In this document: piece by piece, positions 35,654-45,385 of the stretch
How positions within the stretch are numbered: the first letter of the stretch is position 1
Layout: every line of letters starts with the position of its first letter
Made by a program: the position numbers and the translations under genes
NCBI GenBank assembly: GCA_015060395.1
Contig: SUYP01000019.1
Span: 1 to 57,334, forward strand
Length of the DNA: 57,334 nucleotides
Direction: 5' to 3'
Source: Bacteroidales bacterium
Lineage (GTDB): Bacteria > Bacteroidota > Bacteroidia > Bacteroidales > UBA932
The notes under the pieces: model-generated
Database searches by the model: none
What the model was told of the DNA's origin: nothing
Seen by the model: the letters and a program-made list of their open reading frames with translations, nothing else

Positions 35654-36475
35654 ATGGGAAAATCATCGATCAGAACCAAAGTGCTTCTCTGCGCACTCGT
35701 AATTGCTGAACTTCTTTTTACAGGTTGTGGTTCAGTGCCTCTTACCGGAAGGCGACAGGTGCTTCTTGTCTCTGATAAGGAAGTTTTTGAGGCAGGCCTT
35801 ACTCAGTATAATGAGTATATTGCTGAAGCTCAGCTCTCTTCCGATGCCAAAGCTACGGCTATGGTGAAGTCGGTAGGTAAGAGACTTTCAGAGGCTACTG
35901 AAAGGTATCTCAAGGCAAACGGGTTCGAATCGGAACTCGCAAATCTTCAGTGGGAGTTCAACCTTGTCAAGAACAATGAGGTGAATGCCTTCTGTATGCC
36001 GGGCGGAAAGATCGTTGTGTATGAAGGCCTGCTGTCTGTCGCTCAGACAGAAGCTGAGCTGGCGGCTGTGGTGGGACACGAGATCGGTCACGCTGTAGCA
36101 AAGCACAGCAATGAGCGTATGAGCCAGCAGATAATGACTCAGTATGGTATGGCCATCCTCTCACAGGCTCTTTCGCAGAAGTCAGCGGCAGTACAGACAG
36201 TCGCCACTTCGGTGTTCGGTCTCGGCGCTCAGGTCGGACTGATGCTTCCGTATTCGAGGAAGCACGAGTATGAGGCTGACTATATGGGAATTGTATTTAT
36301 GGAGATAGCCGGATATGATTCCAACAGTGCTCTTGAGTTCTGGACCAAGATGGCTGCCGGAGGAGGAAATACCAATGATTTTCTCAGCACCCATCCGAGT
36401 GATAACAAGAGAATAGCGCAGATCAGCAAGAGAATTCCTGAGGCTCAGGCCATAGGAAAGAGTATGAACCAGTAA
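35654..36475 (+). CDS. M48 family metallopeptidase lipoprotein
   Basis: A 273-residue lipoprotein (lipobox LFTGC, Cys25). The zinc site is H142-E143-x2-H146 in GHEIGHAVAKHS, with the third ligand Glu in HEYEADYMG near residue 208. The layout matches the periplasmic LoiP/YcaL-type M48 (Ste24-like, soluble) enzymes that help quality control of outer-membrane proteins. It begins right after a terminator and is followed 10 bases later by bcp. Confidence 0.92.
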   Translation: MGKSSIRTKVLLCALVIAELLFTGCGSVPLTGRRQVLLVSDKEVFEAGLTQYNEYIAEAQLSSDAKATAMVKSVGKRLSEATERYLKANGFESELANLQWEFNLVKNNEVNAFCMPGGKIVVYEGLLSVAQTEAELAAVVGHEIGHAVAKHSNERMSQQIMTQYGMAILSQALSQKSAAVQTVATSVFGLGAQVGLMLPYSRKHEYEADYMGIVFMEIAGYDSNSALEFWTKMAAGGGNTNDFLSTHPSDNKRIAQISKRIPEAQAIGKSMNQ

Positions 36476-36485
36476 ACAGAATCAG

Positions 36486-36932
36486 ATGTTGCAGCCAGGA
36501 GACAGGATGCCTGATTTCGAAGTCGTGGATCAGGATGGAAAAATTGTGACTTCAAAGGAATTGCTTGGACGCAAGACCATCGTATATTTTTATCCGAAAG
36601 ACAATACGTCAGGCTGTACGGCAGAAGCCTGCAGTCTCAGAGACAATTACGAGGCATTGACCGCGGCGGGATATAATGTAGTCGGCGTCAGCAAGGACAG
36701 TGCGGTGTCACACCGTCGTTTCAAGGATAAGTATGACCTGCCGTTCACACTCCTTTCCGATACATCGACAGCTATGCTTCAGGCTTTCGGAGCCTGGGGT
36801 GAAAAGAAGATGTATGGAAAGACTGTGATGGGCACATTGCGCAGGACTTTCGTTTTCGATGAGTCCGGAATACTTGTCAGAGTGATAGAAAAAGTGGATA
36901 CCAGGAACCACGCGGCCCAGCTGCTGGAATAA
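36486..36932 (+). CDS. bcp: Thioredoxin-dependent thiol peroxidase (Bcp/PrxQ)
   Basis: A 148-residue peroxiredoxin that reduces hydroperoxides with thioredoxin. The peroxidatic Cys is C44 in TSGCTAEAC, and the resolving Cys C49 five residues later marks the atypical two-Cys PrxQ/Bcp class. FYPKDNTSGCT, GVSKDS and LPFTLLSD are family blocks. The length is normal. The tight spacing to the M48 and CotH genes suggests one transcript. Confidence 0.95.
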   Translation: MLQPGDRMPDFEVVDQDGKIVTSKELLGRKTIVYFYPKDNTSGCTAEACSLRDNYEALTAAGYNVVGVSKDSAVSHRRFKDKYDLPFTLLSDTSTAMLQAFGAWGEKKMYGKTVMGTLRRTFVFDESGILVRVIEKVDTRNHAAQLLE

Positions 36933-36943
36933 GAAGATTATAT

Positions 36944-38431
36944 ATGATCAAGAAGATATTTGCTGCCCTGGTCGTATGCTCGGCAGTCCTTTCATCCTGT
37001 TCTCAGGAACCGATTCCGGATGAACCTGTTGTTGAATCGCCATCCGAGGATCCTGATGAAAAACCGGAAGAAAAGCCTGAAGATCAGCCTGATGCCGGCC
37101 AGATAAATGATCCTGGCATTGCATACGTATGGGATGAGAGCGTAATTCCGGAAATCACGATTCACATCACTCAGGAAGAATGGAACAGACTTCTCAAGCG
37201 ATATGATGAGTTCAGCCATAATGTGGATTATTTCCACGCTGACTTCACATATAGGAAAGGTGATGAGGTCCACTTCATAGAGGATGGTGGTCTGAGACTT
37301 CGCGGCAACACATCGCGCAGAAGACCGGAAGGGAATGGAGGTCAGCTTCATAATCCGTCCGATCCGGACTGGCATCATTGCCACTTCGGAATCAATTTCC
37401 GTAAATTCCACAAGGACAGCGATCATACGATAAACGGAATCCGCAAGGTCAATCTCAAATGGTTCAAGGATGACCCTTGCTATGTGCGTGAACTCTATTG
37501 TTATGATCTCTTCCGCCGATATGGCATCTGGACGGCAGCCCACGATGTATATTGCCGTCTGTGGCTTGATGTGGAAGGAGATGCGAAGCCTGCGTATTTC
37601 GGCGTTTATGAGATGATTGAACCTATTGATGACGAGTTTGTAGAGAGACGCGTTGAGGGAATGTTCAAGAGTGATGAGGGTTTCCTTTGGAAATGCGTTT
37701 ATGGAGTAGGAGGACCGGCCGATCTCAGAAGTGCGGATGACAATTGCGACCGTTTCAACTGGGATCAGGATAACGGCGTCAACTATTCATACGAATTCAA
37801 AGGAGATGAAGAAGACTTCCAGGCTGCTAAGGAACAGCTGCGTGACTTCATCCTCAAACTTAATGGAAAAGGGGAGGACAGCTTTTATAAATGGATAAAT
37901 GAAGTATGTGATGTGGAGTTTCTTCTTAAGACATACGCTGTGAATGTGGCTGTCGGAATGTGGGATGATATGTGGAATAACGGAAACAACTATTATCTAT
38001 ACTTCACTACTACAGATAAATATGATTACGAAGTCTTCCTTCTCCCTTATGATTATGACAATACTTTAGGTACGAGCCTGAACTGTGGCATACAGAATGA
38101 TGCCGGCCGTCAGGATCCGTACAGATGGGGTGGTTCAGGAATCCTTATGGAAAGGCTTATGCGGTTCGAGGACTTCCGGAAGATATACCGCGATGCGCTG
38201 AAGGAGCTTGTCGATCCGTCACAGGACCTTTTCCATATAGATGCCAGTGTGCCGAGGATCAAGGCTTGGCAGGAGAAGATATCTCCTTATATAAGCAATG
38301 ATACGGGCGAGGATATGAGCATATACGACCGGCCGGCCGGATGGGGAAACCGTCACGAATATCGTCTTATGGATATGGGTCAGAACAATTTCTTCCAGGT
38401 CAAGGCTGATGCAATCAATCGTATGAATTAA
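36944..38431 (+). CDS. CotH-like protein, lipoprotein
   Basis: A 495-residue lipoprotein (lipobox VLSSC, Cys19) with a Pro/Glu/Asp-rich spacer to about residue 55. The remainder has the CotH kinase-like fold: an ADFTYRKGD...GLRLRGNTSRR start, KWFKDDPCYVRELYCYDL, and the acidic metal or catalytic site LPYDYDNTLG near residue 370. CotH phosphorylates spore-coat proteins in Bacillus. Bacteroidales do not form spores, so this exported relative presumably acts on other surface proteins; the activity is unproven. It follows bcp by 11 bases. Confidence 0.88.
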   Translation: MIKKIFAALVVCSAVLSSCSQEPIPDEPVVESPSEDPDEKPEEKPEDQPDAGQINDPGIAYVWDESVIPEITIHITQEEWNRLLKRYDEFSHNVDYFHADFTYRKGDEVHFIEDGGLRLRGNTSRRRPEGNGGQLHNPSDPDWHHCHFGINFRKFHKDSDHTINGIRKVNLKWFKDDPCYVRELYCYDLFRRYGIWTAAHDVYCRLWLDVEGDAKPAYFGVYEMIEPIDDEFVERRVEGMFKSDEGFLWKCVYGVGGPADLRSADDNCDRFNWDQDNGVNYSYEFKGDEEDFQAAKEQLRDFILKLNGKGEDSFYKWINEVCDVEFLLKTYAVNVAVGMWDDMWNNGNNYYLYFTTTDKYDYEVFLLPYDYDNTLGTSLNCGIQNDAGRQDPYRWGGSGILMERLMRFEDFRKIYRDALKELVDPSQDLFHIDASVPRIKAWQEKISPYISNDTGEDMSIYDRPAGWGNRHEYRLMDMGQNNFFQVKADAINRMN

Positions 38432-38508
38432 AATTTTTTTTTCTGGAAAAATACGTTTTTACACCAAATTTGTATAAGGCGTTTCATAGCACATTTAAAT
38501 TAGTGGTT

Positions 38509-39741
38509 ATGAAACGTCTTAGATTTATTTTGGGAGCTGCGGCTCTTGCAACTGTCGCTTTGACAGCATCACCTGTGGTCAATGCGCAGGAAAACGGTAA
38601 CAGGGATGAGTATGGTAAAGTCGTACGAGGCCCGTATGAGACCAACCGCTTCGGAGACAACTGGTTTATCGGAGCAGGCGGAGGTATAAACGTCTTTCTG
38701 AATGACGGCTACAAGGCCAATATCGGTCCGAGCATTGATGCCGGTCTTGGAAAATGGTTCACACCGGCAGTCGGAATGAGGATCGGTTATTCCGGACTTA
38801 ACACAAACTACTGGGCAGACAATCCTTCCGTGCTCGGACGCACTCTGGATAAGGAGGAGAATCGCTACCAACAGAAATTCGGATATATGTATATCCACGG
38901 CGATTTCCTCTGGAATATGTCGGATGCTCTAGGCGGATATAAGGAGACAAGGTTCTGGGATATGGTACCATATCTGCACGCCGGCTTTTTCCGTGCATAC
39001 GGAGTGGATGGTGCTTCTTATCACAACAATGAGATCGCTGCAGGTGCCGGTATGATCCATAATCTCCGACTCGCTGAAAGACTTGATCTGGTCATTGATA
39101 TGAAGGCGATCATTGTGAACGGAAGAGTAAACGGATCTGAAGATGTCGCATTGATCCCGTCGGTCACAATGGGTTTCGCGGTTGATATGGGCTGGCCGAA
39201 TTTTGTACGAACATCCTCTGTGATAGGAGCTCTTGAGTCTGCATCGGTAGATCAGATAGCTGCTCTGGAAGCGGCTGCTGTTGCCCTCGAACTCGCTAAC
39301 GCCACACTTGAACAGGAGAATCTGCAGCTTCAGAATGCCAACAACGCTCTTGTTGATCAGGTGAATTCTCTCAAGAACAGTAAGGACGGTATGGATCCTG
39401 CGGAATTCTACAAGGCAATGTCTCCCGTAGCTGTTTATTTCAATATCGGCAAGGCTACTCTTAGCGTTGACGAAATGCAGCATCTTGACTATATCGCGAA
39501 GAATATCCTGGCAAAGGCTGACAAGCAGGCAAAGGTCTATATTACAGTTATGGGCTCTGCAGACAGCAATACCGGTACTGCTCGCCGTAACCAGAACCTG
39601 AGTGAGGCTCGTGGAAAGTATGTGGCCGATCTGCTTGCAGCAAAGTATGGCATTGCAAAAGACCGTCTGGTAGTAAAGTCTGAAGTCGTGAAGGCAAAGG
39701 CAGATCCCGAACTGGACAGGGCTGTCAAGATCACATTCTAA
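38509..39741 (+). CDS. OmpA family outer-membrane protein
   Basis: A 410-residue protein. The ATG at 38509 opens a standard signal peptide (MKRLRFILGAAALATVALTA...NAQ). Residues about 45-230 are barrel strands, 240-290 is a heptad Leu/Ala/Glu stretch likely to be coiled coil (VALELANATLEQENLQLQN), and the last 110 residues are an OmpA-like peptidoglycan-binding domain (FNIGKATLSVDEMQHLDYIA, NQNLSEARGKYV). It links the outer membrane with the cell wall. It has a clear terminator downstream. Confidence 0.92.
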   Translation: MKRLRFILGAAALATVALTASPVVNAQENGNRDEYGKVVRGPYETNRFGDNWFIGAGGGINVFLNDGYKANIGPSIDAGLGKWFTPAVGMRIGYSGLNTNYWADNPSVLGRTLDKEENRYQQKFGYMYIHGDFLWNMSDALGGYKETRFWDMVPYLHAGFFRAYGVDGASYHNNEIAAGAGMIHNLRLAERLDLVIDMKAIIVNGRVNGSEDVALIPSVTMGFAVDMGWPNFVRTSSVIGALESASVDQIAALEAAAVALELANATLEQENLQLQNANNALVDQVNSLKNSKDGMDPAEFYKAMSPVAVYFNIGKATLSVDEMQHLDYIAKNILAKADKQAKVYITVMGSADSNTGTARRNQNLSEARGKYVADLLAAKYGIAKDRLVVKSEVVKAKADPELDRAVKITF

Positions 39742-39764
39742 GCAATTCTATGAAAATTGAGATG

Positions 39765-39802
39765 GAGACGTCCTATATGTATGGGACGTCTCTTTTTTTT
39801 TT
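39765..39802 (+). terminator. Terminator of the ompA-type gene
   Basis: A 9-bp perfect stem GAGACGTCC/GGACGTCTC with a 10-base loop, followed by a run of ten T. Confidence 0.92.
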
Positions 39803-39804
39803 AT

Positions 39805-39812
39805 TAAATTTG
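39805..39812 (+). promoter_or_regulatory. -7 box for purT
   Basis: TAAATTTG, 16 bases before the purT ATG and directly after the preceding terminator's T-run. Confidence 0.55.
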
Positions 39813-39828
39813 CCGAAAAGCCTTAAAT

Positions 39829-41013
39829 ATGACAAAGATCGGAACCACATTCACCAAGTCCGGAAAGAAAGCTGTCCTCTGCGGCTCCGGAGAACTAGGA
39901 AAAGAAGTTACACTCGAGCTTCAGCGCTATGGTGTAGAAGTAGTAGCCCTTGATAAATATGCAAATGCTCCGGCAATGCACGTGGCACACAGGAATCACG
40001 TCCTATCGATGCTGGACGGTGATGCTCTTGAGGCAGTGATAAAGGAAGAGAATCCAGACTATATCATACCGGAGATAGAGGCTATCGCTACTGACAGACT
40101 TGTGAAGCTTGAGGAGGAAGGCTTCAATGTGATTCCTACCGCAAAGGCTACCAGACTGACTATGAACCGTGAAGGCATCCGCCGTCTGGCAGCTGAGACT
40201 CTTGGCCTGCCGACCTCGCCTTACCGTTTTGCGGAGACCCGCGAAGAGTTCGATGCAGCTGTAGCTGAAATCGGCATTCCTTGCGTTGTGAAGCCTGTGA
40301 TGAGCTCTTCCGGACACGGACAGAGCACCATAAAGAGTGAGGCTGATATTGACAAGGCCTGGACGATATCTCAGGAAGGTGGTCGTGCCGGTAGCGGAAA
40401 GGTCATAGTCGAGGGCTTCGTGAAGTTCGATTATGAGATTACTCTTCTGACAGTGCGTCATTGCGCCGGAACCACATTCCTCAAGCCTGTAGGACATCAT
40501 CAGGTGGATGGCGATTATCGTGAATCGTGGCAGCCTCAGGCAATGTCTCCTGCAGCGATCGAAAAGGCCGAATATATCGCTAAGGCAATCACTGATGCTC
40601 TCGGCGGATACGGTATCTTCGGTGTGGAACTTTTCATCAAGGGAGAAGACGTGATCTTCAGCGAGGTGTCTCCAAGGCCGCACGATACCGGTATGGTGAC
40701 AATGATATCACAGGATATGTCCGAGTTCGCACTCCACGCCCGCGCTATTCTCGGACTTCCTGTTCCGGAGGTCAAGTTCTATGGGCCGTCAGCATCGAAG
40801 GCCATTGTGGTCGAGGGAAATACCAAGGAATATGAGTTCTGCAATCTGGAGAAGGTTCTTGAGGAACCGGGCGTGCAGATCCGCATCTTCGGCAAACCTG
40901 AAATCGCCGGTCATCGCCGCGTAGGTGTCATCCTTGCTACAGCCGACACAGTCGAGGAAGCTCTTGCCAAGGCGGAGCGTGCATACGCGAAACTTGAAGT
41001 GAAAGTCTATTAG
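39829..41013 (+). CDS. purT: Formate-dependent phosphoribosylglycinamide formyltransferase
   Basis: A 394-residue ATP-grasp enzyme that makes formyl-GAR from GAR, formate and ATP, the folate-independent route for the third step of purine synthesis. The N-terminal domain has the glycine-rich [10 protein letters not shown], the ATP-grasp core has [12 protein letters not shown] and [16 protein letters not shown], and the metal-binding site is [15 protein letters not shown]. It is transcribed alone and ends at a structured palindrome facing a convergent HAD gene. Confidence 0.96.
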   Translation: MTKIGTTFTKSGKKAVLCGSGELGKEVTLELQRYGVEVVALDKYANAPAMHVAHRNHVLSMLDGDALEAVIKEENPDYIIPEIEAIATDRLVKLEEEGFNVIPTAKATRLTMNREGIRRLAAETLGLPTSPYRFAETREEFDAAVAEIGIPCVVKPVMSSSGHGQSTIKSEADIDKAWTISQEGGRAGSGKVIVEGFVKFDYEITLLTVRHCAGTTFLKPVGHHQVDGDYRESWQPQAMSPAAIEKAEYIAKAITDALGGYGIFGVELFIKGEDVIFSEVSPRPHDTGMVTMISQDMSEFALHARAILGLPVPEVKFYGPSASKAIVVEGNTKEYEFCNLEKVLEEPGVQIRIFGKPEIAGHRRVGVILATADTVEEALAKAERAYAKLEVKVY

Positions 41014-41026
41014 GATCATTTCCGTA

Positions 41027-41134
41027 ATACAGTAAGTCAGCCAGTTGTTCCTGCGACCCCCGCCCTCCCTATGGTCGGGCACCCCCTAGCCGTGGGTGGC
41101 ACGTCGCATCCACAATCTGGCTGACTTACTGTAT
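41027..41134. repeat. Cloverleaf-like intergenic palindrome, copy A
   Basis: An 18-bp perfect inverted repeat (41027-41044 with 41117-41134) encloses a second stem, TGCGAC/GTCGCA (41052-41057 with 41103-41108), and a 45-base core. The core contains GCCC...GGGC and CACCCCC-TAGCC-GTGGGTG hairpins. The core is shared with copy B at 47370-47496. The element fills the gap between the convergent purT and HAD genes and probably ends both transcripts. Confidence 0.85.
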
Positions 41135-41148
41135 GTGTCAGAATGACC

Positions 41149-41988
41149 TTATTTGGATCTTGCAAGCTTGGCCAGGTCGAAATCGGCCTTGATCTTGTCA
41201 ATGATGGCGCAGACCACCTCATACGCCCTGCTATCCTTGGTATAGCGGGCAGGGGTAATGAAATTCACGCGTTTCTGGCGCAGAAGTTTCCTTGCCACAT
41301 TCACCTTCTTCTTTATATCAGGGTTATATACGGCAATGGAATTGCCTCCGAACATCTTTACGATCTTCATACAAGGCACATCTGTCTCTCCGTCTCCGAA
41401 ATATATCATTTGCGGGAACGGAATCCTCTTGTTCTCCTCCTCCTTGCTCTCATTGACCTTCTTGTTGTCCCTGATGCTGAGGATTCCCTTGTTGATCTTG
41501 AAGATGAACTGGGTCTTGGCGGTGTAGTCCACGGCTACGCCCGGCCATTCAGCCTCACCTTCCTTATTGTATATGAATGAGCAGGCGAAGATACGCTTGA
41601 ATTCTTTGGCGATCTCGGTACCCTCGATCATTTCGGCTAGGCCTGAAGAATTGATGTAATGCTCTATCTTCACGCCTTTCGACTTGCCGTATTCATTGAT
41701 CAGTCCGAACCATTCCTTGACTCCCTCGAAGAGTTCGACCGATTTTCCGAACTCCTTGAACTTCTCTCTTCTGAGCTTGATCCCGGCCTTGCGAGCCTCG
41801 TCAAACATCAGCTTCATATAGCTGAGAATATTGCTCGCATCCTGTCCCATTGCAATCTCGTCGCTCTCCTGCCAGAACTCCTGAGGCTTCTTCCCGATGG
41901 CCTGGATGAATCCGAATTCCTGCATATTTCCCGGAGACAATGTTCCGTCGAAATCATAAATCAATGCTACAATTGGTCGGTTTCTCAT
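41149..41988 (-). CDS. HAD-superfamily hydrolase (phosphatase)
   Basis: A 279-residue cytoplasmic protein; the ATG at 41988 is preferred to the TTG at 42000. Motif I is D12-F-D-G-T, motif II is the Ser in INSSGLAE, and motif III/IV is FGDGETDVP with the Lys in the preceding helix. A helical cap of about 90 residues lies between motifs I and II. It probably dephosphorylates a small metabolite; the substrate is unknown. It converges on purT. Confidence 0.85.
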   Translation of the reverse strand: MRNRPIVALIYDFDGTLSPGNMQEFGFIQAIGKKPQEFWQESDEIAMGQDASNILSYMKLMFDEARKAGIKLRREKFKEFGKSVELFEGVKEWFGLINEYGKSKGVKIEHYINSSGLAEMIEGTEIAKEFKRIFACSFIYNKEGEAEWPGVAVDYTAKTQFIFKINKGILSIRDNKKVNESKEEENKRIPFPQMIYFGDGETDVPCMKIVKMFGGNSIAVYNPDIKKKVNVARKLLRQKRVNFITPARYTKDSRAYEVVCAIIDKIKADFDLAKLARSK

Positions 41989-42040
41989 AATATGTATCAA
42001 AATTTACAGTTTATCCGCCACAAAAACGTGTGTTTCGCCA

Positions 42041-42048
42041 CAAATATA
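42041..42048 (-). promoter_or_regulatory. -7 box for the HAD gene
   Basis: TATATTTG on the minus strand, 52 bases before the ATG at 41988, divergent from the acyl-CoA ligase promoter. Confidence 0.5.
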
Positions 42049-42080
42049 ATAAATAATACACCCGCGCGTGCATATTTGCT

Positions 42081-42088
42081 TACTTTTG
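42081..42088 (+). promoter_or_regulatory. -7 box for the acyl-CoA ligase
   Basis: TACTTTTG, 32 bases before the ATG at 42121. A near-match ATATTTG lies just upstream. Confidence 0.5.
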
Positions 42089-42120
42089 CAAGTACAAAAT
42101 ACTAAAATCTCAACGAATAA

Positions 42121-43755
42121 ATGAAACACTATTTCACAAGACTTGAAGAGTCTATCAAGACAAACTGGAATCGTCCTGCTCTCGGAAACTATCGTGGCGA
42201 ACTTTTCACTTTCGGAGAAGTCGCAACCAACATAGCGAAACTGCACGTTCTTTATGAGGCTGCCGGCCTGAAGAAGGGAGACAAGGTCGCTCTCTGTGCG
42301 AAGAACTCTGCACGTTGGGGCATTGCATTCTTTTCGGCTAATACATACGAAGCTGTTGTCGTTCCGATTCTTGCAGACTTCCATCCTGACAGCGTAAACT
42401 CTCTCGTCGATCATTCGGAAAGTACGGTTCTCTTTACGGATACAGACATCTGGAGCAAGCTCGACATCACCAAGATGCCTATGGTAAAGGCTGTGGTATC
42501 GACTGCTGACTTCAAGCTTCTGTATGCGGCTGATGAGAAGATCCAGAAAGCCAACGACAATCTTCAGGTTCTCTTCGATCAGAAATATCCGAACGGATTC
42601 ACAGCAGCTGACGTTTCATATCCTACGGACAATGATAAGGAACTTGCCATCATAAACTATACATCAGGTACAACAAGCGCCCCTAAGGGAGTGATGCTCC
42701 GTTATGAATGCATTTCTGCCAATGTGGCCTTCGGTCAGAAGAGACTCCCTTCATATCCGGATGACAAGATCGTATCTATGCTCCCTATGGCGCATATGTA
42801 CGGTATGATGTTCGAGCTGATATATCCTCTCTGCGGAGGTTCTTCGATATATTATCTTGGCAAGACTCCTACTCCTGCTCTCCTCCTCGGAGCTATGGCA
42901 GAGGTGAAGCCTTATCTCGTGATTACAGTTCCTCTCGTTATGGAGAAGATCTTCAAGAGCAAGGTCGCTCCGGTAGTGAACAAGCCTGTAATGAAGGTGC
43001 TTACAGCTATTCCTGGAATCAATCAGATCATATTCAAGAAGATACGTACGACTCTCCTGAATGCTTTCGGCGGCAAGGTGAGAGAAATCGTGATGGGTGG
43101 TGCCGCTCTTAATCCTGATGTGGAAAAGTGGTTCAAGAAATTCAAGCTTCCTTTCACTGTGGGTTACGGTATGACTGAGGCAGCTCCTCTGATGGCATAC
43201 GAAGACTGGTGGGAATTCGCATCGAAGTCTTGCGGAAAGGCAATCGATACAGTTGAGGTGAGAATCGATTCTGAGGATCCTTACACCAAGGTCGGGGAGA
43301 TCCAGGCAAGGGGTATGAACATAATGAGCGGTTACTACAAGAATGAAGAGGCCACCAAGGCAGCATTTACCGAGGACGGCTGGATGCGTACAGGAGACCT
43401 CGGACTTCTCGACAAGAAGGGCAATATCTTCATCAAGGGCCGTAGCAAGAATATGATTCTTTCAGCTAACGGTCAGAACATATACCCTGAGGAAATCGAG
43501 GCTGCAGTGAATAATCAGCCTTACATCATCGAGTCTGTTGTCGTTAACAGAGGTGCACGCCTCGTGGCCCTCGTATATGCCGATGCAGAAAAGGCAAAGG
43601 CCGAAGGAACCGATCTGGAGGCATATAAAGCAGTCATTATGGCTGAGGTCAACAAATCGATGCCTTCATACAGCAAGATCAATATCGTAGAGTATATGGA
43701 TCAGCCTTTTGAGAAGACTCCGAAGATGAGTATCAAGAGATTTATGTATAAGTAG
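42121..43755 (+). CDS. AMP-dependent synthetase, long-chain-fatty-acid--CoA ligase type
   Basis: A 544-residue adenylate-forming enzyme. The P-loop-like motif is YTSGTTSAPKGVML, followed by VGYGMTEAAPL (A5), MRTGDLGLLD (A7) and GRSKNMILSANGQNIYPEEIE (A8). The order and spacing match acyl-CoA synthetases of the FadD15 type, which use ATP and CoA to activate fatty acids. The chain-length preference cannot be read from sequence. A terminator follows. Confidence 0.9.
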   Translation: MKHYFTRLEESIKTNWNRPALGNYRGELFTFGEVATNIAKLHVLYEAAGLKKGDKVALCAKNSARWGIAFFSANTYEAVVVPILADFHPDSVNSLVDHSESTVLFTDTDIWSKLDITKMPMVKAVVSTADFKLLYAADEKIQKANDNLQVLFDQKYPNGFTAADVSYPTDNDKELAIINYTSGTTSAPKGVMLRYECISANVAFGQKRLPSYPDDKIVSMLPMAHMYGMMFELIYPLCGGSSIYYLGKTPTPALLLGAMAEVKPYLVITVPLVMEKIFKSKVAPVVNKPVMKVLTAIPGINQIIFKKIRTTLLNAFGGKVREIVMGGAALNPDVEKWFKKFKLPFTVGYGMTEAAPLMAYEDWWEFASKSCGKAIDTVEVRIDSEDPYTKVGEIQARGMNIMSGYYKNEEATKAAFTEDGWMRTGDLGLLDKKGNIFIKGRSKNMILSANGQNIYPEEIEAAVNNQPYIIESVVVNRGARLVALVYADAEKAKAEGTDLEAYKAVIMAEVNKSMPSYSKINIVEYMDQPFEKTPKMSIKRFMYK

Positions 43756-43786
43756 CAGAAAGCGCACGTACTATTCTTAAACCTTT

Positions 43787-43817
43787 GGCGATCGGGATTT
43801 TATTCCGGTCGCCTTTT
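43787..43817 (+). terminator. Terminator of the acyl-CoA ligase gene
   Basis: GGCGATCGG pairs with CCGGTCGCC (G-U included) across a 9-base T-rich loop, followed by TTTTCTT. Confidence 0.75.
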
Positions 43818-43876
43818 CTTATGCAACGTTTTCATATCAATATGCATCTATATACCGAACTTAAATTGATTGGCTT

Positions 43877-44494
43877 ATGAAGAGACTTCTTCTTGCAGCA
43901 TTGATGTATGTCCTCCTGACTCCTCTTGCACTTTCCGCAGCCAAGCGTGAAAGACAGACCTGGGACGATCAGCCCTACAAATACGAAATAAGGGTAGGAT
44001 GGGGTATGCCGTCAGAAACACCCTGGGAGGCTTGGAGCAATGACCCGACACGTCATTCTGACGGACCTCTGTCATCAATCTATGGCCCTGTCCAAGGCAA
44101 TATGTTCAGTACCGGCGGAATATCTGCCGAACTGGGACTCACTTTCAGAAAATGGTTTACCCTTGCTTTCCAGACCTCGTTCAGCGGAATCTGGAGCGAT
44201 GTCTATGATGCTGATGGTGAAGAAAGACTTTACAGGAAGAACGGAGTAGTCTTCAATCTTACTCCACAGATCCGTCTGAACTGGATCAAGCGTCCTGCAT
44301 TCAAGATGTACAGCAGCATCGGTACCGGTATGACCGTAGTGTCATATAACGGCCGCAGTTCTGTCCAATCTTCATTACAATTCGTGCCTTTGGGACTTGC
44401 AATCGGTAAGGATGTCTTCTTCTTTTATGAAGCCGGCGGCGGTACCGGCTCCAATTTTCTCGGTTGTCATTTAGGACTTGGTTATAGATTCTGA
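43877..44494 (+). CDS. Exported beta-barrel-like protein of unknown function
   Basis: A 205-residue protein with a signal peptide (MKRLLLAALMYVLLTPLALSAA). The mature chain alternates hydrophobic and polar residues and ends in GLGYRF, the usual C-terminal signal for insertion in the outer membrane. WKMYSSIGTG-like strands (here FKMYSSIGTGMTVVSYN) resemble small 8-strand barrels. No family is recognised. A lipoprotein gene starts 10 bases downstream and is probably its partner. Confidence 0.65.
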   Translation: MKRLLLAALMYVLLTPLALSAAKRERQTWDDQPYKYEIRVGWGMPSETPWEAWSNDPTRHSDGPLSSIYGPVQGNMFSTGGISAELGLTFRKWFTLAFQTSFSGIWSDVYDADGEERLYRKNGVVFNLTPQIRLNWIKRPAFKMYSSIGTGMTVVSYNGRSSVQSSLQFVPLGLAIGKDVFFFYEAGGGTGSNFLGCHLGLGYRF

Positions 44495-44504
44495 TATTGG
44501 GCTT

Positions 44505-45269
44505 ATGAAAAGGATATTTATTATAACGTTATTTCTTGGCTTGACGGTGTCAGGCTGTGATTACTATCCGGGTGACAATGTCTATGGCACCGATGAAGGA
44601 CTCAAGCAATATACTATGGATGCCTTCAACACTTATATCGTTATGCCTGTACTGATGGCGGAGACTGCTGTTGATTTCGACGGATATCTCTCGCTGACGG
44701 AAGAAGAAAAAGTGAATGACTTCAGGTTCTATGGCAATATACGTAATCCGGAGGATAATATGTATATCATAGATGAAGGAAAGACTCTGTGTACGGTAAA
44801 GACCGGAGGCAAGTCTGTGTGGGACGATGATGCCAGGTGGACATTTCTTTCTTTCAGCACGCATACTGACCTTGTCGGCAAAGGAGACCTTTATTGCAGT
44901 ATGTCTTCAGCTCGTGTTCTGGAATCGGATCCTGTTGCTCCGGGAGATACTTCCGTAAGACTTTTCTCTCTGATTGATGGGGATGATGCGGTAGGACTGG
45001 AACTGTGTTATAAGGAAGGAAATGAATATGAGTGGAATGTAGGCGCTTCGGGTACGATAAATGATACAGATGGGTACAAGGCATATTATACCACAGGATC
45101 CACAGGCATCAAGGTCTTCAGAAGGTATAATGCTGCTAAGGAAGTATATGAATATATATGCTCAGGCGAGTTCCTTGTGACAGTCTATAAGGATGACGAG
45201 CCTATCGATATGTGCAAGGCATTGTTCAGACCGGGACTTTGGACTGAATTTACGATCCCGATGCGTTAA
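44505..45269 (+). CDS. Lipoprotein of unknown function
   Basis: A 254-residue lipoprotein; the ATG at 44505 opens the signal MKRIFIITLFLGLTVSGC. The mature protein starts with DYYPGDNVYG, is rich in Tyr, Asp and Gly and appears all-beta. No family is recognised. It is read together with the barrel gene upstream and is followed by a strong terminator, so the two form a small envelope operon. Confidence 0.65.
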   Translation: MKRIFIITLFLGLTVSGCDYYPGDNVYGTDEGLKQYTMDAFNTYIVMPVLMAETAVDFDGYLSLTEEEKVNDFRFYGNIRNPEDNMYIIDEGKTLCTVKTGGKSVWDDDARWTFLSFSTHTDLVGKGDLYCSMSSARVLESDPVAPGDTSVRLFSLIDGDDAVGLELCYKEGNEYEWNVGASGTINDTDGYKAYYTTGSTGIKVFRRYNAAKEVYEYICSGEFLVTVYKDDEPIDMCKALFRPGLWTEFTIPMR

Positions 45270-45331
45270 AACTGTCAGATGGTTCTGACGAAATGGCAGT
45301 CTGACGGGATTGGAACATATTTTGACTGATC

Positions 45332-45359
45332 AAGGTCGTCCTGACGGACGGCCTTTTTT
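45332..45359 (+). terminator. Terminator before htpG
   Basis: A 10-bp stem AAGGTCGTCC/GGACGGCCTT (one G-U), loop TGAC, then T6. Confidence 0.88.
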
Positions 45360-45385
45360 GTGAAATTATAATAGAACATATAACT